Shown in pieces: positions 1 through 5,982 of a stretch of 6,820 nucleotides of DNA. The position numbers were made by a program, and so were the translations under genes. Each line of letters starts with the position of its first letter. Within the stretch, counting starts at the first letter, position 1. The DNA comes from Peptococcaceae bacterium UBA3937 (GTDB lineage Bacteria > Bacillota > Peptococcia > DRI-13 > DTU073): the NCBI GenBank assembly GCA_002385735.1, contig DGEB01000054.1, positions 3,103 to 9,922 of the forward strand. Direction: 5' to 3'. The notes beneath the pieces were generated by a model, which searched no databases, was not told where the DNA came from, and saw only the letters and a program-made list of their open reading frames with translations.

Positions 1-40
1 ACTTTGCTATCTTGAGCTTTGTTACTTTTGGCCTGGTCAG

Positions 41-72
41 GCTGGGGACGATTCCCCGGCTTTTTCTTTTTT
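41..72 (+). terminator. Rho-independent terminator of an upstream unit
   Basis: An 8-bp stem (41-48 GCTGGGGA with 53-60 TCCCCGGC, one G-T pair) closes a 4-nt loop and is followed by a T-rich run from 61 to 72 broken by one C. The orientation ends transcription on the + strand. The gene it serves lies before the window. Bases 1-40 are open for only a few codons in each frame, and I cannot tell which frame, if any, is that gene's end. Confidence 0.85.
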
Positions 73-92
73 CTCCTTCCTGAGCAGATTTA

Positions 93-121
93 GTAGGCAT
101 AAAATCCGCTGAGACAAATAT
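93..121 (+). promoter_or_regulatory. Possible sigma-H-like promoter of the GerMN gene
   Basis: GTAGGCATA (93-101), 11 bp, then GACAAATAT (113-121). Each box has one mismatch to the B. subtilis sigma-H consensus RnAGGAwWW - 11/12 bp - RnnGAATwW: C for A in the first box, A for G in the second. The second mismatch is at a normally well-kept base, so this is weak. A sigma-A-like -10 (TATGAT, 119-124) overlaps it but has no -35 at 17 bp. CATAAAAT (98-105) resembles a sigma-E -10 but has no matching -35. The gene must have its own promoter because it follows a terminator. Confidence 0.3.
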
Positions 122-163
122 GATGTAAAGAGAAAAGTGAGAGGGAGGAGGAAAAAGATAAAA

Positions 164-763
164 ATGAGAAAAAAAATCCTGGTCATAATCTGGGTGCTGG
201 TCTTTGCCACGGTACTGGTGGGGTGCGGTTTGCTGAATAAAGTGCGGGAAGATTTTAAGAAGGGGGAAAACCTGACGGAACCGCTTGATTTAAACAGCCC
301 GACCGTTTTAGTGGAAACTCCGGAGTTGTCTACGACTGTCGAACCCGAAGAAAAAACAGTGGTAACCCTATACTTTGCCGATCCCGTTGAGCATAAATTA
401 GTGGCGGAGGAAAGGGAAATTCCCAAAGTAGTAGGCATCGCCCGGGCCACAATGGAGGAACTGATCAAAGGACCGGCCGGTTCGGGCTTAAAAGGCACCC
501 TTCCTGCCGGGACCAAACTTTTGGATATTAATATCCGGGAAGATGGTTTGGCCATTGTCGACTTCAGCGGGGAACTAATCAGGGATTTGCCGGTTTCGGC
601 CCAGGCCGAAGAGTTGGCCGTTTACTCGATTGTAAACACCCTTTCCCAATTCCCCACCGTTCAGGAAGTGGAGATGAGGGTAGAAGGGCAGACGGTAGAC
701 ACCTTGCTTGGCCATGTTGATTTCCAGCAAGGATTAGTAAAAAACACCAGCCTGGTTGAATAA
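164..763 (+). CDS. GerMN domain-containing lipoprotein
   Basis: Predicted surface lipoprotein of 199 aa. From ATG 164 the protein starts with a basic n-region (MRKK), a hydrophobic stretch and a lipobox LVGC, giving lipidated Cys21. A polar linker follows (about 22-64), then one GerMN domain (about 66-187) with the typical pattern VTLYFADP, a helix ATMEELIKGP, and DGLAIVDFSGEL. GerMN domains occur in B. subtilis GerM, a sporulation and germination protein with two such domains and part of the forespore engulfment channel region; this protein has only one, so it is a family member rather than a GerM equivalent. The start at 164 is preferred over the in-frame GTG at 137 because GGAGGAGG (144-151) precedes 164 and a signal peptide then begins correctly; nothing like a ribosome site precedes 137. 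It is flanked by terminators on both sides, so it is likely transcribed alone. The molecular role of single-domain GerMN lipoproteins is not settled. Confidence 0.9.
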   Translation: MRKKILVIIWVLVFATVLVGCGLLNKVREDFKKGENLTEPLDLNSPTVLVETPELSTTVEPEEKTVVTLYFADPVEHKLVAEEREIPKVVGIARATMEELIKGPAGSGLKGTLPAGTKLLDINIREDGLAIVDFSGELIRDLPVSAQAEELAVYSIVNTLSQFPTVQEVEMRVEGQTVDTLLGHVDFQQGLVKNTSLVE

Positions 764-787
764 ACGCCCTTCTGGGCGTTTTGTTTT
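763..787 (+). terminator. Terminator of the GerMN gene
   Basis: Perfect 7-bp stem AACGCCC (763-769) and GGGCGTT (774-780) around a TTCT loop, followed by TTGTTTT. The stem begins on the last base of the stop codon TAA (761-763), so there is practically no 3' untranslated region. Confidence 0.9.
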
Positions 788-861
788 GGGAACAAAATTG
801 AAAAAATAACGTCCGTATAAATAGATGTTGAAAAAACCCCATTGATTACCAGCCCCATCTA

Positions 862-891
862 AGAGGAAAAAAGGGATGTAAAGTCGAATAA
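862..891 (+). promoter_or_regulatory. Sigma-H-type promoter upstream of the amidase gene
   Basis: AGAGGAAAA (862-870), 12 bp, then GTCGAATAA (883-891). Both boxes agree at every position with the B. subtilis sigma-H (Spo0H) consensus RnAGGAwWW - 11/12 bp - RnnGAATwW. It lies in the only space between the preceding terminator (ending 787) and the amidase ribosome site (931), on the correct strand. Transcription would start near 898-900, leaving a leader of about 45 nt. TATAAG (894-899) and TATAAA (816-821) could be sigma-A -10 boxes, but neither has a -35 at a proper distance. No structured leader or riboswitch was recognised in 788-930. Confidence 0.6.
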
Positions 892-930
892 GATATAAGG
901 TACGTCTTTTAACAGTAAAAAAGCAGCAGA

Positions 931-940
931 AGGAGGTGAT
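931..940 (+). promoter_or_regulatory. Full-length Shine-Dalgarno site of the amidase gene
   Basis: AGGAGGTGAT is complementary to ten bases of the usual 16S rRNA 3' end. It is followed at once by two in-frame GTG codons (941 and 944). The AGGAGG core is 4 nt from the first and 7 nt from the second, which favours 944 as the start. Confidence 0.85.
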
Positions 941-943
941 GTG

Positions 944-2962
944 GTGAAAAGGGTTCGACCTGGGCGCATGCTTAGGTTGCGGCTGCTGGTTTTTGTTCTG
1001 GGCTTCATGCTTCTTGCTCTCCCGGTTTTGGCCTTAGATGAGGGTGTGGTAAAGGGCAACAACGTCAATGTAAGGAAGGGTCCCGGAACAAATTATGCCG
1101 CAATCACTCAGGTTAAAGCTGGACAGGCACTATACATACTCAGCACCCAAAACAATTGGTTTCAGGTTCGCTTATCATCGGGTACCGAAGGTTGGATCCG
1201 CAACGACTTGGTAAATCGCGTGCTTAAAAAAGTGCGGGTCAAAGGTTCAACAGTCAATATTCGTACCGGGCCTGGTACTAATCATAAAGTGGCCGGAAAG
1301 GTTTATACGGGACAAGTATTGTCGGTTCTGGCCGAAAAAAACGGTTGGTACAAGGTGCATATTGGTGGGATTGCCGAAGCCTGGATTGCCGGCTGGTATA
1401 CGGTAGATGACCCCTCCGGCGGGAGCAGCAATGCCGGAAACGCCGGGAACACCGGCAGTAACGGCAACGTCGGAAACGCCGGTTCCGGCTCGGTGACCGG
1501 GGGCACGGTCAAAATTACGGCCAATGTGCTTAATGTAAGACAGGGGCCGGGGACCAATTATCCCCTCGTAACCAAAATCGGCCTGAATGAGCAGCACAAC
1601 GTGCTAGCGCAACAAAACGGCTGGTACAAAATCAAGGTCAACAACCAGGAAGGCTGGGTTTCCGGGGATTATGTCCAGTACACCCCGCCGGCCAATCCGC
1701 CGGCTGCGACAAGCCCCGGCACTCCTGACAATTCCGGCACTTCCGGCACTTCTGCGCCGGACGGTTCCGCCCCCGCTGATGCTGCTTCCGGCAGTGGACA
1801 AACTCCCACCGCCGTACAGATCACCGGCAACTACGTGAATATCCAGGAACGGGCGGATCTCAATGCACCGGTGGTGGAGCAGGCCAATTCGGGAGACGCT
1901 TTCGTGGTCTTGGACAGCAAAAACGGTTGGTATCAGGTTCGTTTGACCAACGATAAGATCGGCTGGGTTTCCAGTGAGTACGCCCAACCTTACAGCGGAA
2001 CCCTTCCTTCGCGTAGCGTGCAGAAGAAGGAGGTTTTGATTGTTCCCATCGCCGACGGGAAGACCTTTAAGATTATCGATAACGGCGGCCGGCCGGAACT
2101 GAAGCTGGAAGGATGGACTGACAAGCAGTATCGTTTCCGCAAGACTAAAGAAGAAGTCAAGATGATTTTGGAGCTGGACGGTTACAGCACCAGAAAATAC
2201 GAGGGGAAAGTGGAACGGGTAGGCATTACCCAACTCAAGGTTTATCCTGAAAGAAGCAAAGCGATTGTGGAAATGGACTTCAACTTTGTTCCGGCGCCGG
2301 GCATAGGGAAGACCGACAGCAACAAAGTTACCGTGATCCCGGTGGGGATGGCCGGAACCCAGTCCAGGAGCCTGGTCGGGAAAACGATTGTGCTTGACCC
2401 GGGGCATGCCAGTGTGCAGCCGGGAGGCTGGCCCGATCCGGGTGCGCTTGGCTCCAAAACCAAGATTCATGAGAAAGACGTCAATTTGGCGATTACCTTA
2501 AAGCTCAAGACCATGTTGGAACAAGGCGGAGCCAAAGTAATCCTCACCCACAGCGGCCAAACCACCTTGTCCTTAGCCGGTCGGGCGGCGATTGCCAATA
2601 ACCTTAACGCGGATATCTTTGTCAGTATTCATGCGAATTACAATAACAAACCGGCGATTGCGGGGCATACCACCTATTATTACGCCCCGGCGAGCAAACC
2701 GGAGCTGTACGCGCAGCGCCAGCAACGGGAAAAACTGGCTTCGGCCGTGCAAAGGGAAATGGTTAAGAGCTGCGGACGGAAAGACAACGGGATTTTACAG
2801 GCTAATTTCGCGGTCTTAAGAGAAACGAAAGTGCCATCGATTCTTGTGGAAACAGCCTACCTATCCAATCCGGATGAGGAGCAACTGTTGTGCCAGGATT
2901 GGTTCCGTCAGAAATTAGCGGAAGGAATCTTCAACGGAATCAAAAGTTATTTCAGCAACTAA
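944..2962 (+). CDS. Secreted N-acetylmuramoyl-L-alanine amidase with four SH3b repeats
   Basis: Zinc amidase predicted to cut the bond between MurNAc and L-Ala of peptidoglycan outside the cell; 672 aa from GTG 944 (673 from GTG 941). Numbering from 944: a Sec signal peptide (1-30, basic start, long hydrophobic core, cleavage likely after ALPVLA); SH3b domains at about 34-92, 96-154, 188-246 and 290-350, each with an N(V/I)R.GPGTN-like start (degenerate in the fourth) and an N(G/N)W(Y/F) motif; Gly/Asn-rich and Pro/Ser/Thr-rich linkers after the second and third; a beta-rich segment (about 360-470) that may be a divergent AMIN domain; then Amidase_3 (about 478-672). Zinc ligands appear as H488 in LDPGH, E510 in HEKDVNL and H563 in SIHAN; the catalytic glutamate is E636 in VETAYLSN. 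The active site looks intact. SH3b repeats probably bind the wall. It is flanked by terminators, so monocistronic, and its sigma-H-type promoter suggests stationary-phase or early sporulation expression (inference). Confidence 0.95.
   Translation: MKRVRPGRMLRLRLLVFVLGFMLLALPVLALDEGVVKGNNVNVRKGPGTNYAAITQVKAGQALYILSTQNNWFQVRLSSGTEGWIRNDLVNRVLKKVRVKGSTVNIRTGPGTNHKVAGKVYTGQVLSVLAEKNGWYKVHIGGIAEAWIAGWYTVDDPSGGSSNAGNAGNTGSNGNVGNAGSGSVTGGTVKITANVLNVRQGPGTNYPLVTKIGLNEQHNVLAQQNGWYKIKVNNQEGWVSGDYVQYTPPANPPAATSPGTPDNSGTSGTSAPDGSAPADAASGSGQTPTAVQITGNYVNIQERADLNAPVVEQANSGDAFVVLDSKNGWYQVRLTNDKIGWVSSEYAQPYSGTLPSRSVQKKEVLIVPIADGKTFKIIDNGGRPELKLEGWTDKQYRFRKTKEEVKMILELDGYSTRKYEGKVERVGITQLKVYPERSKAIVEMDFNFVPAPGIGKTDSNKVTVIPVGMAGTQSRSLVGKTIVLDPGHASVQPGGWPDPGALGSKTKIHEKDVNLAITLKLKTMLEQGGAKVILTHSGQTTLSLAGRAAIANNLNADIFVSIHANYNNKPAIAGHTTYYYAPASKPELYAQRQQREKLASAVQREMVKSCGRKDNGILQANFAVLRETKVPSILVETAYLSNPDEEQLLCQDWFRQKLAEGIFNGIKSYFSN
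1426..1490 (+). repeat. Gly/Asn linker repeat inside the amidase gene
   Basis: Imperfect short repeats of the AAYGCCGG type encode a Gly-Asn-Ala-rich flexible linker between SH3b domains 2 and 3. The 11-mer GGAAACGCCGG occurs at 1436-1446 and again at 1472-1482. Such repeats can change length by slippage; only one allele is visible here. Confidence 0.75.
1732..1749 (+). repeat. 9-bp perfect tandem duplication in the second linker
   Basis: TTCCGGCAC occurs twice in a row (1732-1740, 1741-1749) and keeps the reading frame, encoding Ser-Gly-Thr twice in the Pro/Ser/Thr-rich linker between SH3b domains 3 and 4. Confidence 0.8.
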
Positions 2963-2991
2963 ATAAAGCAAATCAAGCCAATATTGAGAGG

Positions 2992-3018
2992 ACTCCTGCC
3001 TTGGGCAGGAGTTTTTTC
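2992..3018 (+). terminator. Terminator of the amidase gene
   Basis: Perfect 9-bp stem ACTCCTGCC (2992-3000) and GGCAGGAGT (3004-3012) with a 3-nt loop, then TTTTT and C. It starts 30 bases after the amidase stop codon. The 3' arm shares GGCAGGAG with the ribosome site of the next gene. Confidence 0.93.
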
Positions 3019-3025
3019 ATTAAAA

Positions 3026-3053
3026 TATGATATACTTTAATTAGCTTAATTAG
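3026..3053 (+). promoter_or_regulatory. AT-rich promoter region with two TAATTA boxes
   Basis: Two overlapping sigma-A-like -10 boxes, TATGAT (3026-3031) and TATACT (3031-3036), lie just after the terminator. No good -35 stands at 16-18 bp, so the promoter is weak or needs an activator, or uses another sigma factor. Immediately downstream the octamer TTAATTAG occurs twice (3037-3044 and 3046-3053), 9 bp apart. Its core TAATTA is palindromic, so the pair is both a direct and an inverted repeat, a possible operator. Confidence 0.35.
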
Positions 3054-3068
3054 GCAGGAGGCAGAATG

Positions 3069-3590
3069 ATGTTGGAGGCAGTTTTTGGTTACGCTTTTAT
3101 CTTTTTTGCAAGGATTTGTGACGTGTCCCTGGCCACAATGCGCACCTTGATGGTGGTGCGTGGGCAACGGATCTACGCGGCACTGATTGGTTTCTTTGAA
3201 GTAATAATTTACATTATTGCTTTGAATGAGATCTTTGGGAATTTAGACAATCCCCTTAACCTGATCTTTTACGCGGCCGGTTTTGCCACGGGGAATTATG
3301 TAGGAAGTTTTCTGGAGGAAAAGCTGGCGGTAGGGATTTATACGGTACAGGTCATTACTTTAAAAACGCCCCTGGAACTGGCGGAAAAACTGCGGAATAT
3401 GGGCTATGGGGTTACCGTGCTTGAGGGCTCGGGAAGAGAAGGAACCCGTTACATTTTGCAAATCATTTTACGCAGAAATCAGTTTGAGTGTTTACGTCGC
3501 GAAATCGACGCCTGGGACAAAGACGTCTTTTGGACGATTTTTGATGCCCGCTGCACCCGGGGCGGAATCTTTACGCGCAAAGATAAATGA
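3069..3590 (+). CDS. UPF0316 / DUF2179 family membrane protein (YebE-like)
   Basis: Integral membrane protein of 173 aa. The first half holds about three hydrophobic segments (about 4-28, 36-56 and 62-84) and matches the DUF5698 part of the UPF0316 family, with the recognisable stretches FFEVIIYIIALNE, YAAGFATGNYVGS and EEKLAVG. The second half (about 100-163) is the soluble DUF2179 domain, believed to face the cytoplasm and bind a small ligand; the biochemical role of the family is not known. Start: two ATG codons stand side by side (3066, 3069); AGGAGG (3056-3061) is 4 nt from the first and 7 nt from the second, so 3069 is favoured. The C-terminal tail FTRKDK is encoded by the first unit of a 17-bp tandem repeat that continues beyond the stop. 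The gene follows a terminator and no terminator separates it from murI, so read-through into murI is possible. Confidence 0.88.
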   Translation: MLEAVFGYAFIFFARICDVSLATMRTLMVVRGQRIYAALIGFFEVIIYIIALNEIFGNLDNPLNLIFYAAGFATGNYVGSFLEEKLAVGIYTVQVITLKTPLELAEKLRNMGYGVTVLEGSGREGTRYILQIILRRNQFECLRREIDAWDKDVFWTIFDARCTRGGIFTRKDK

Positions 3591-3654
3591 AGCGTAAAGA
3601 AAAATGAAGCGGAAAAATAAATGAAACGCCAAGACAGATGAACCCGCAAGAAAT
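3570..3654 (+). repeat. 17-bp degenerate tandem repeat, five units
   Basis: Units begin at 3570, 3587, 3604, 3621 and 3638, exactly 17 bp apart. By direct comparison, units 1 and 2 share 12 of 17 bases, 2 and 3 share 14, 3 and 4 share 11, and 4 and 5 share 12. The last four all begin ATGAA. The first unit is the end of the UPF0316 gene, so the array grew from, or into, the stop codon region. It is A-rich and purine-rich on the + strand. Confidence 0.8.
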
Positions 3655-3676
3655 TTCCGTAAAAAAAGCAAACTAA
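3587..3676 (+). other. Chain of four mini-ORFs overlapping by ATGA
   Basis: The UPF0316 stop TGA (3588-3590) overlaps an ATG at 3587. From there MKRKEK-stop (3587-3607), MKRKNK-stop (3604-3624), MKRQDR-stop (3621-3641) and MNPQEISVKKAN-stop (3638-3676) follow, each start overlapping the previous stop as ATGA. The peptides resemble the parent gene's own tail TRKDK. No separate ribosome site is seen, so translation would need termination-reinitiation. The pattern is what a 17-bp repeat carrying ATGA must produce, so it may have no function. It is listed as an observation, not as proven genes. Confidence 0.35.
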
Positions 3677-3683
3677 AAACGAG

Positions 3684-3710
3684 AGTATGGATTATAATTA
3701 AAATAGTATG
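3684..3710 (+). promoter_or_regulatory. Candidate murI promoter with paired AGTATG boxes
   Basis: A perfect -10 TATAAT (3693-3698) lies 42 bases before the murI start, but no TTGACA-like -35 exists at 16-18 bp and the extended -10 TG is absent. AGTATG occurs at 3684-3689 and 3705-3710, 21 bp (two helical turns) apart, on either side of this -10. The rest of the 149-base gap (3591-3739) holds the repeat array and A-rich sequence; no terminator was seen. Confidence 0.35.
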
Positions 3711-3739
3711 ACCATGACAGGTAGGTAGGAGAAAAGGCG

Positions 3740-4552
3740 ATGTCATTACGAAAAGAAGCTCCGCTCGGGGTCTTTGATTCCGGGGTGGGTGGCTTGACCG
3801 TTGTTAAGGAAATTTTACGCCAGTTGCCCCACGAATCAGTTTTCTACTTTGGGGATACGGCCCATGTGCCTTATGGTTCCCGGTCTCCGGAAGAATTGCA
3901 AGGCTTTGCCTTTAAGATTACGGAATATCTGGTGGCCCAGGGCTGCAAGATGATCATTATTGCGTGTAATACCAGCACTTCTCTGGCCTATGAGTTGCTG
4001 AAAGAGAAATTTCCGGTCCCCATGATCGGCGTGATTGAACCGGCAGTGGATAAAGCATTAAGCATGACCCAAAACAACTGCATCGGGGTGCTGGCCACCG
4101 AAGCGACGATTAACAGCCAATCGTACCAAACCATGCTGCGGTCCAAAAGGCCCCGGGTGGAGGTGTACCCGCAGGCTTGTCCGGCTTTTGTGCCGCTGAT
4201 TGAAAAAGGGATTGTGGACGGGCCGGAGCTGGAAAAAGTGGCGGAGGAGTACCTGACGCCCCTTTTGGAAAAGAGAATTGACACCCTGATTCTGGGCTGT
4301 ACCCATTATCCTTTTCTGGAACCGGTTTTGCGGCAAATCACGGGGAGCGGGGTAGTCCAAATTGATCCTGCGGCGGAAACGGTCCGGCGCGCGAAAAAGA
4401 TGCTGCAAGAGCTGGCCTTGTTGGCGGAAGCGGGGAATGAGGCGCCTGTCCATCGCTTCTTTGCCAGCCATGATGCCCCGGGCTTTGGGAAAGCGGGAAG
4501 CGTATTCTTAAGCAGGGATCTGGGCAAGGTAAAAGAGATCCGATTGGATTAA
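3740..4552 (+). CDS. murI: Glutamate racemase
   Basis: Cofactor-independent racemase that makes D-glutamate from L-glutamate for peptidoglycan precursors, in the cytoplasm; 270 aa, the usual size. The two-domain Asp/Glu racemase fold is recognised by [11 protein letters not shown] (D13, S14), [23 protein letters not shown] with catalytic C76, [30 protein letters not shown], and [13 protein letters not shown] with the second catalytic cysteine C187 and H189. All key residues are present. The ATG at 3740 has AGGAG (3727-3731) 8 nt upstream. It heads a tight series with rph (65-bp gap), rdgB and the phosphodiesterase, with no terminator in between. In B. subtilis the equivalent racE also sits near gerM and rph. 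D-Glu supply fits with the wall amidase two genes upstream, though the terminator at 2992 makes them separate units. Confidence 0.97.
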   Translation: MSLRKEAPLGVFDSGVGGLTVVKEILRQLPHESVFYFGDTAHVPYGSRSPEELQGFAFKITEYLVAQGCKMIIIACNTSTSLAYELLKEKFPVPMIGVIEPAVDKALSMTQNNCIGVLATEATINSQSYQTMLRSKRPRVEVYPQACPAFVPLIEKGIVDGPELEKVAEEYLTPLLEKRIDTLILGCTHYPFLEPVLRQITGSGVVQIDPAAETVRRAKKMLQELALLAEAGNEAPVHRFFASHDAPGFGKAGSVFLSRDLGKVKEIRLD

Positions 4553-4617
4553 GGGATGGGATTAAAGAAGAACAAAAGACAGTGAATATACTGCAGAAAG
4601 AGGAAGGCGGGATCATT

Positions 4618-5349
4618 TTGGAAAGAACGGATGGAAGAAAAGCAGATGAATTAAGAAAGGTCAGGATCACTCCCCACTACATTAAATACCCCGAAGGGTC
4701 GGTCCTGGTGGAGATGGGAGACACCAAAGTCATATGCACCGCTACGGTGGAGGATAAGATCCCCCCTTTTCTGAAAGGGGAAGGTAAAGGCTGGGTCACG
4801 GCTGAATACGCGATGCTCCCCCGGTCTACCCAGATCCGGATGCCCCGGGAATCGGTCAAAGGAAAGATTAGCGGCCGGACCAACGAGATCCAACGGCTCA
4901 TCGGGCGCTCCTTAAGAGCGGTCGTGGATCTGGAAGCCTTGGGGGAACGGACCGTCCTTTTAGATTGTGATGTGATCCAGGCGGACGGCGGCACGAGGAC
5001 TGCTTCCATCACCGGTTCTTTTGTGGCGCTGGTCCTGGCTCTGCAAAAGCTGGTGGATCAAGGCGTCCTGCCCGCTTTACCGGTACGGGACTGGCTGGCG
5101 GCGGTAAGTGTGGGGAAGATTGAAGACGGGCTTTTGCTGGATTTGGCCTATGATGAAGATTCCCAGGCGCAGGTCGATATGAATGTGGTAATGACCGGAC
5201 AGGGGAAATTCGTAGAGATTCAGGGAACTGCCGAAGGCGCTCCCTTTAGCCGGGAGGAGCACACTGATTTGTTGCGCTTGGCGGAAAAAGGGATCCGGGA
5301 ATTGATTGCGTTCCAAAAGCAAGTTCTGGGGAAAGAGGATGATTTTTAG
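4618..5349 (+). CDS. rph: Ribonuclease PH
   Basis: Phosphate-dependent 3'-5' exoribonuclease that trims the 3' ends of tRNA precursors, normally a hexameric ring. With TTG 4618 as start it has 243 aa, close to family length, and begins [13 protein letters not shown] as homologues do. AGGAAGG (4601-4607) stands 10 nt upstream. A GTG at 4582 would add 12 residues before the conserved start and has only a poor ribosome site, so it is less likely. Conserved blocks: [43 protein letters not shown] (R87), [15 protein letters not shown] with the phosphate-binding R127, and [18 protein letters not shown] with D181 and D187, which match the catalytic and metal-binding aspartates of the family. It appears complete and active. 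Its stop codon directly abuts the next start. Its place just upstream of a tRNA cluster suits its role, though the clustering may be incidental. Confidence 0.96.
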   Translation: MERTDGRKADELRKVRITPHYIKYPEGSVLVEMGDTKVICTATVEDKIPPFLKGEGKGWVTAEYAMLPRSTQIRMPRESVKGKISGRTNEIQRLIGRSLRAVVDLEALGERTVLLDCDVIQADGGTRTASITGSFVALVLALQKLVDQGVLPALPVRDWLAAVSVGKIEDGLLLDLAYDEDSQAQVDMNVVMTGQGKFVEIQGTAEGAPFSREEHTDLLRLAEKGIRELIAFQKQVLGKEDDF

Positions 5350-5958
5350 GTGATGGCTGCACCAAAACTGGTAATGGCCACGCGTAATCGGGGCAAAGCA
5401 GAGGAATTAAAAGCACTCTTAGGTGATTTGACGGTAGAAATATTGACGCTGGATCATTTTAGCGGCCTGGCGGAGATTGCTGAAACCGGCGCTAGCTTCC
5501 GGGAAAATGCTTGTTTAAAGGCCCATGCCGTAGCCGGCTTTACCAAACTGTCGGCCCTGGCCGATGATTCCGGTTTGGTGGTCGATGCGCTGGGCGGCAA
5601 GCCTGGTGTCTATTCGGCCCGTTTTGCAGGCGAACCCTCCAGTGATGAGCGGAACAACGCCAAATTATTGGACCTGTTGCAGGGGGTGCCCCTTCCTGAG
5701 CGTACGGCCAGGTTCGTTTGCGTGATGGCTTTTGTTACGCCGGAAGGCGACCTGAAGGTTACGGAAGGGCTTTGTGAAGGGCTCATTCTGGAAGAACCAC
5801 GGGGGACAGGCGGTTTTGGCTACGATCCGCTGTTTTATCTTCCGGCTTTAGAAAAAACCATGGCCGAACTCAGCAAAGAGGAGAAAAACCGCATCAGTCA
5901 CCGGAGCAAAGCTTTTGCGGCGATGTTGCCATTTTTGCGGGAATATTGGCAACAGTAA
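5350..5958 (+). CDS. rdgB: XTP/dITP pyrophosphatase (RdgB/HAM1 family)
   Basis: House-cleaning enzyme that hydrolyses dITP, ITP and XTP to the monophosphate and pyrophosphate, keeping deaminated purines out of DNA and RNA; 202 aa, usual size. Motifs: the nucleotide-binding start ATRNRGKAEEL (10-20), ALADDSGLVVDALGGKPGVYSARFAG (69-94) with the Mg-binding acidic residues at D72 and D73, RTARFVCVMAF (118-128), GTGGFGYDPLF (152-162) and EEKNRISHRSKA (177-188). GTG 5350 follows the rph stop with no gap, and ATG 5353 is the very next codon. GAGG (5335-5338), inside rph, is 11 nt from the GTG and 14 from the ATG, so either could start; the difference is one residue. Translation is probably coupled to rph. 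The counterpart in B. subtilis is ysnA, also directly after rph. Confidence 0.96.
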   Translation: MMAAPKLVMATRNRGKAEELKALLGDLTVEILTLDHFSGLAEIAETGASFRENACLKAHAVAGFTKLSALADDSGLVVDALGGKPGVYSARFAGEPSSDERNNAKLLDLLQGVPLPERTARFVCVMAFVTPEGDLKVTEGLCEGLILEEPRGTGGFGYDPLFYLPALEKTMAELSKEEKNRISHRSKAFAAMLPFLREYWQQ

Positions 5959-5982
5959 CGAGTAAGGTGGGGACACGAAGGA

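Noticed and set aside
98..105. CATAAAAT as a sigma-E -10 for the GerMN gene
   Set aside because: It matches the -10 well but no -35 resembling kmATATT stands 13-16 bp upstream.
37..555. Open frame of 172 codons on the - strand opposite the GerMN gene
   Set aside because: Its Ser- and Phe-rich make-up reflects the reverse of the GerMN gene, and it runs through the terminator at 41-72. No domain is recognisable.
798..821. TTGAAA with TATAAA as a sigma-A promoter for the amidase
   Set aside because: The spacing is only 12 bp; at 17 bp from TTGAAA there is no reasonable -10.
1604..2470. Long open frame of 288 codons on the - strand within the amidase gene
   Set aside because: It lies antisense to a well-recognised protein, has no ribosome site or domain, is Arg- and Gly-rich in the way of a shadow frame, and has no support from gene order.
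3570..3654. CRISPR-like array
   Set aside because: The repeats are head-to-tail without spacers, only 17 bp and degenerate, and no cas gene is near.
4058..4471. Open frame of 137 codons on the - strand inside murI
   Set aside because: Arg/Gln-rich shadow of a clear glutamate racemase; no start signal was found.
4582..4617. GTG 4582 as the rph start
   Set aside because: It adds 12 residues ahead of the conserved N-terminus and has no convincing ribosome site, while TTG 4618 has AGGAAGG and gives family length.
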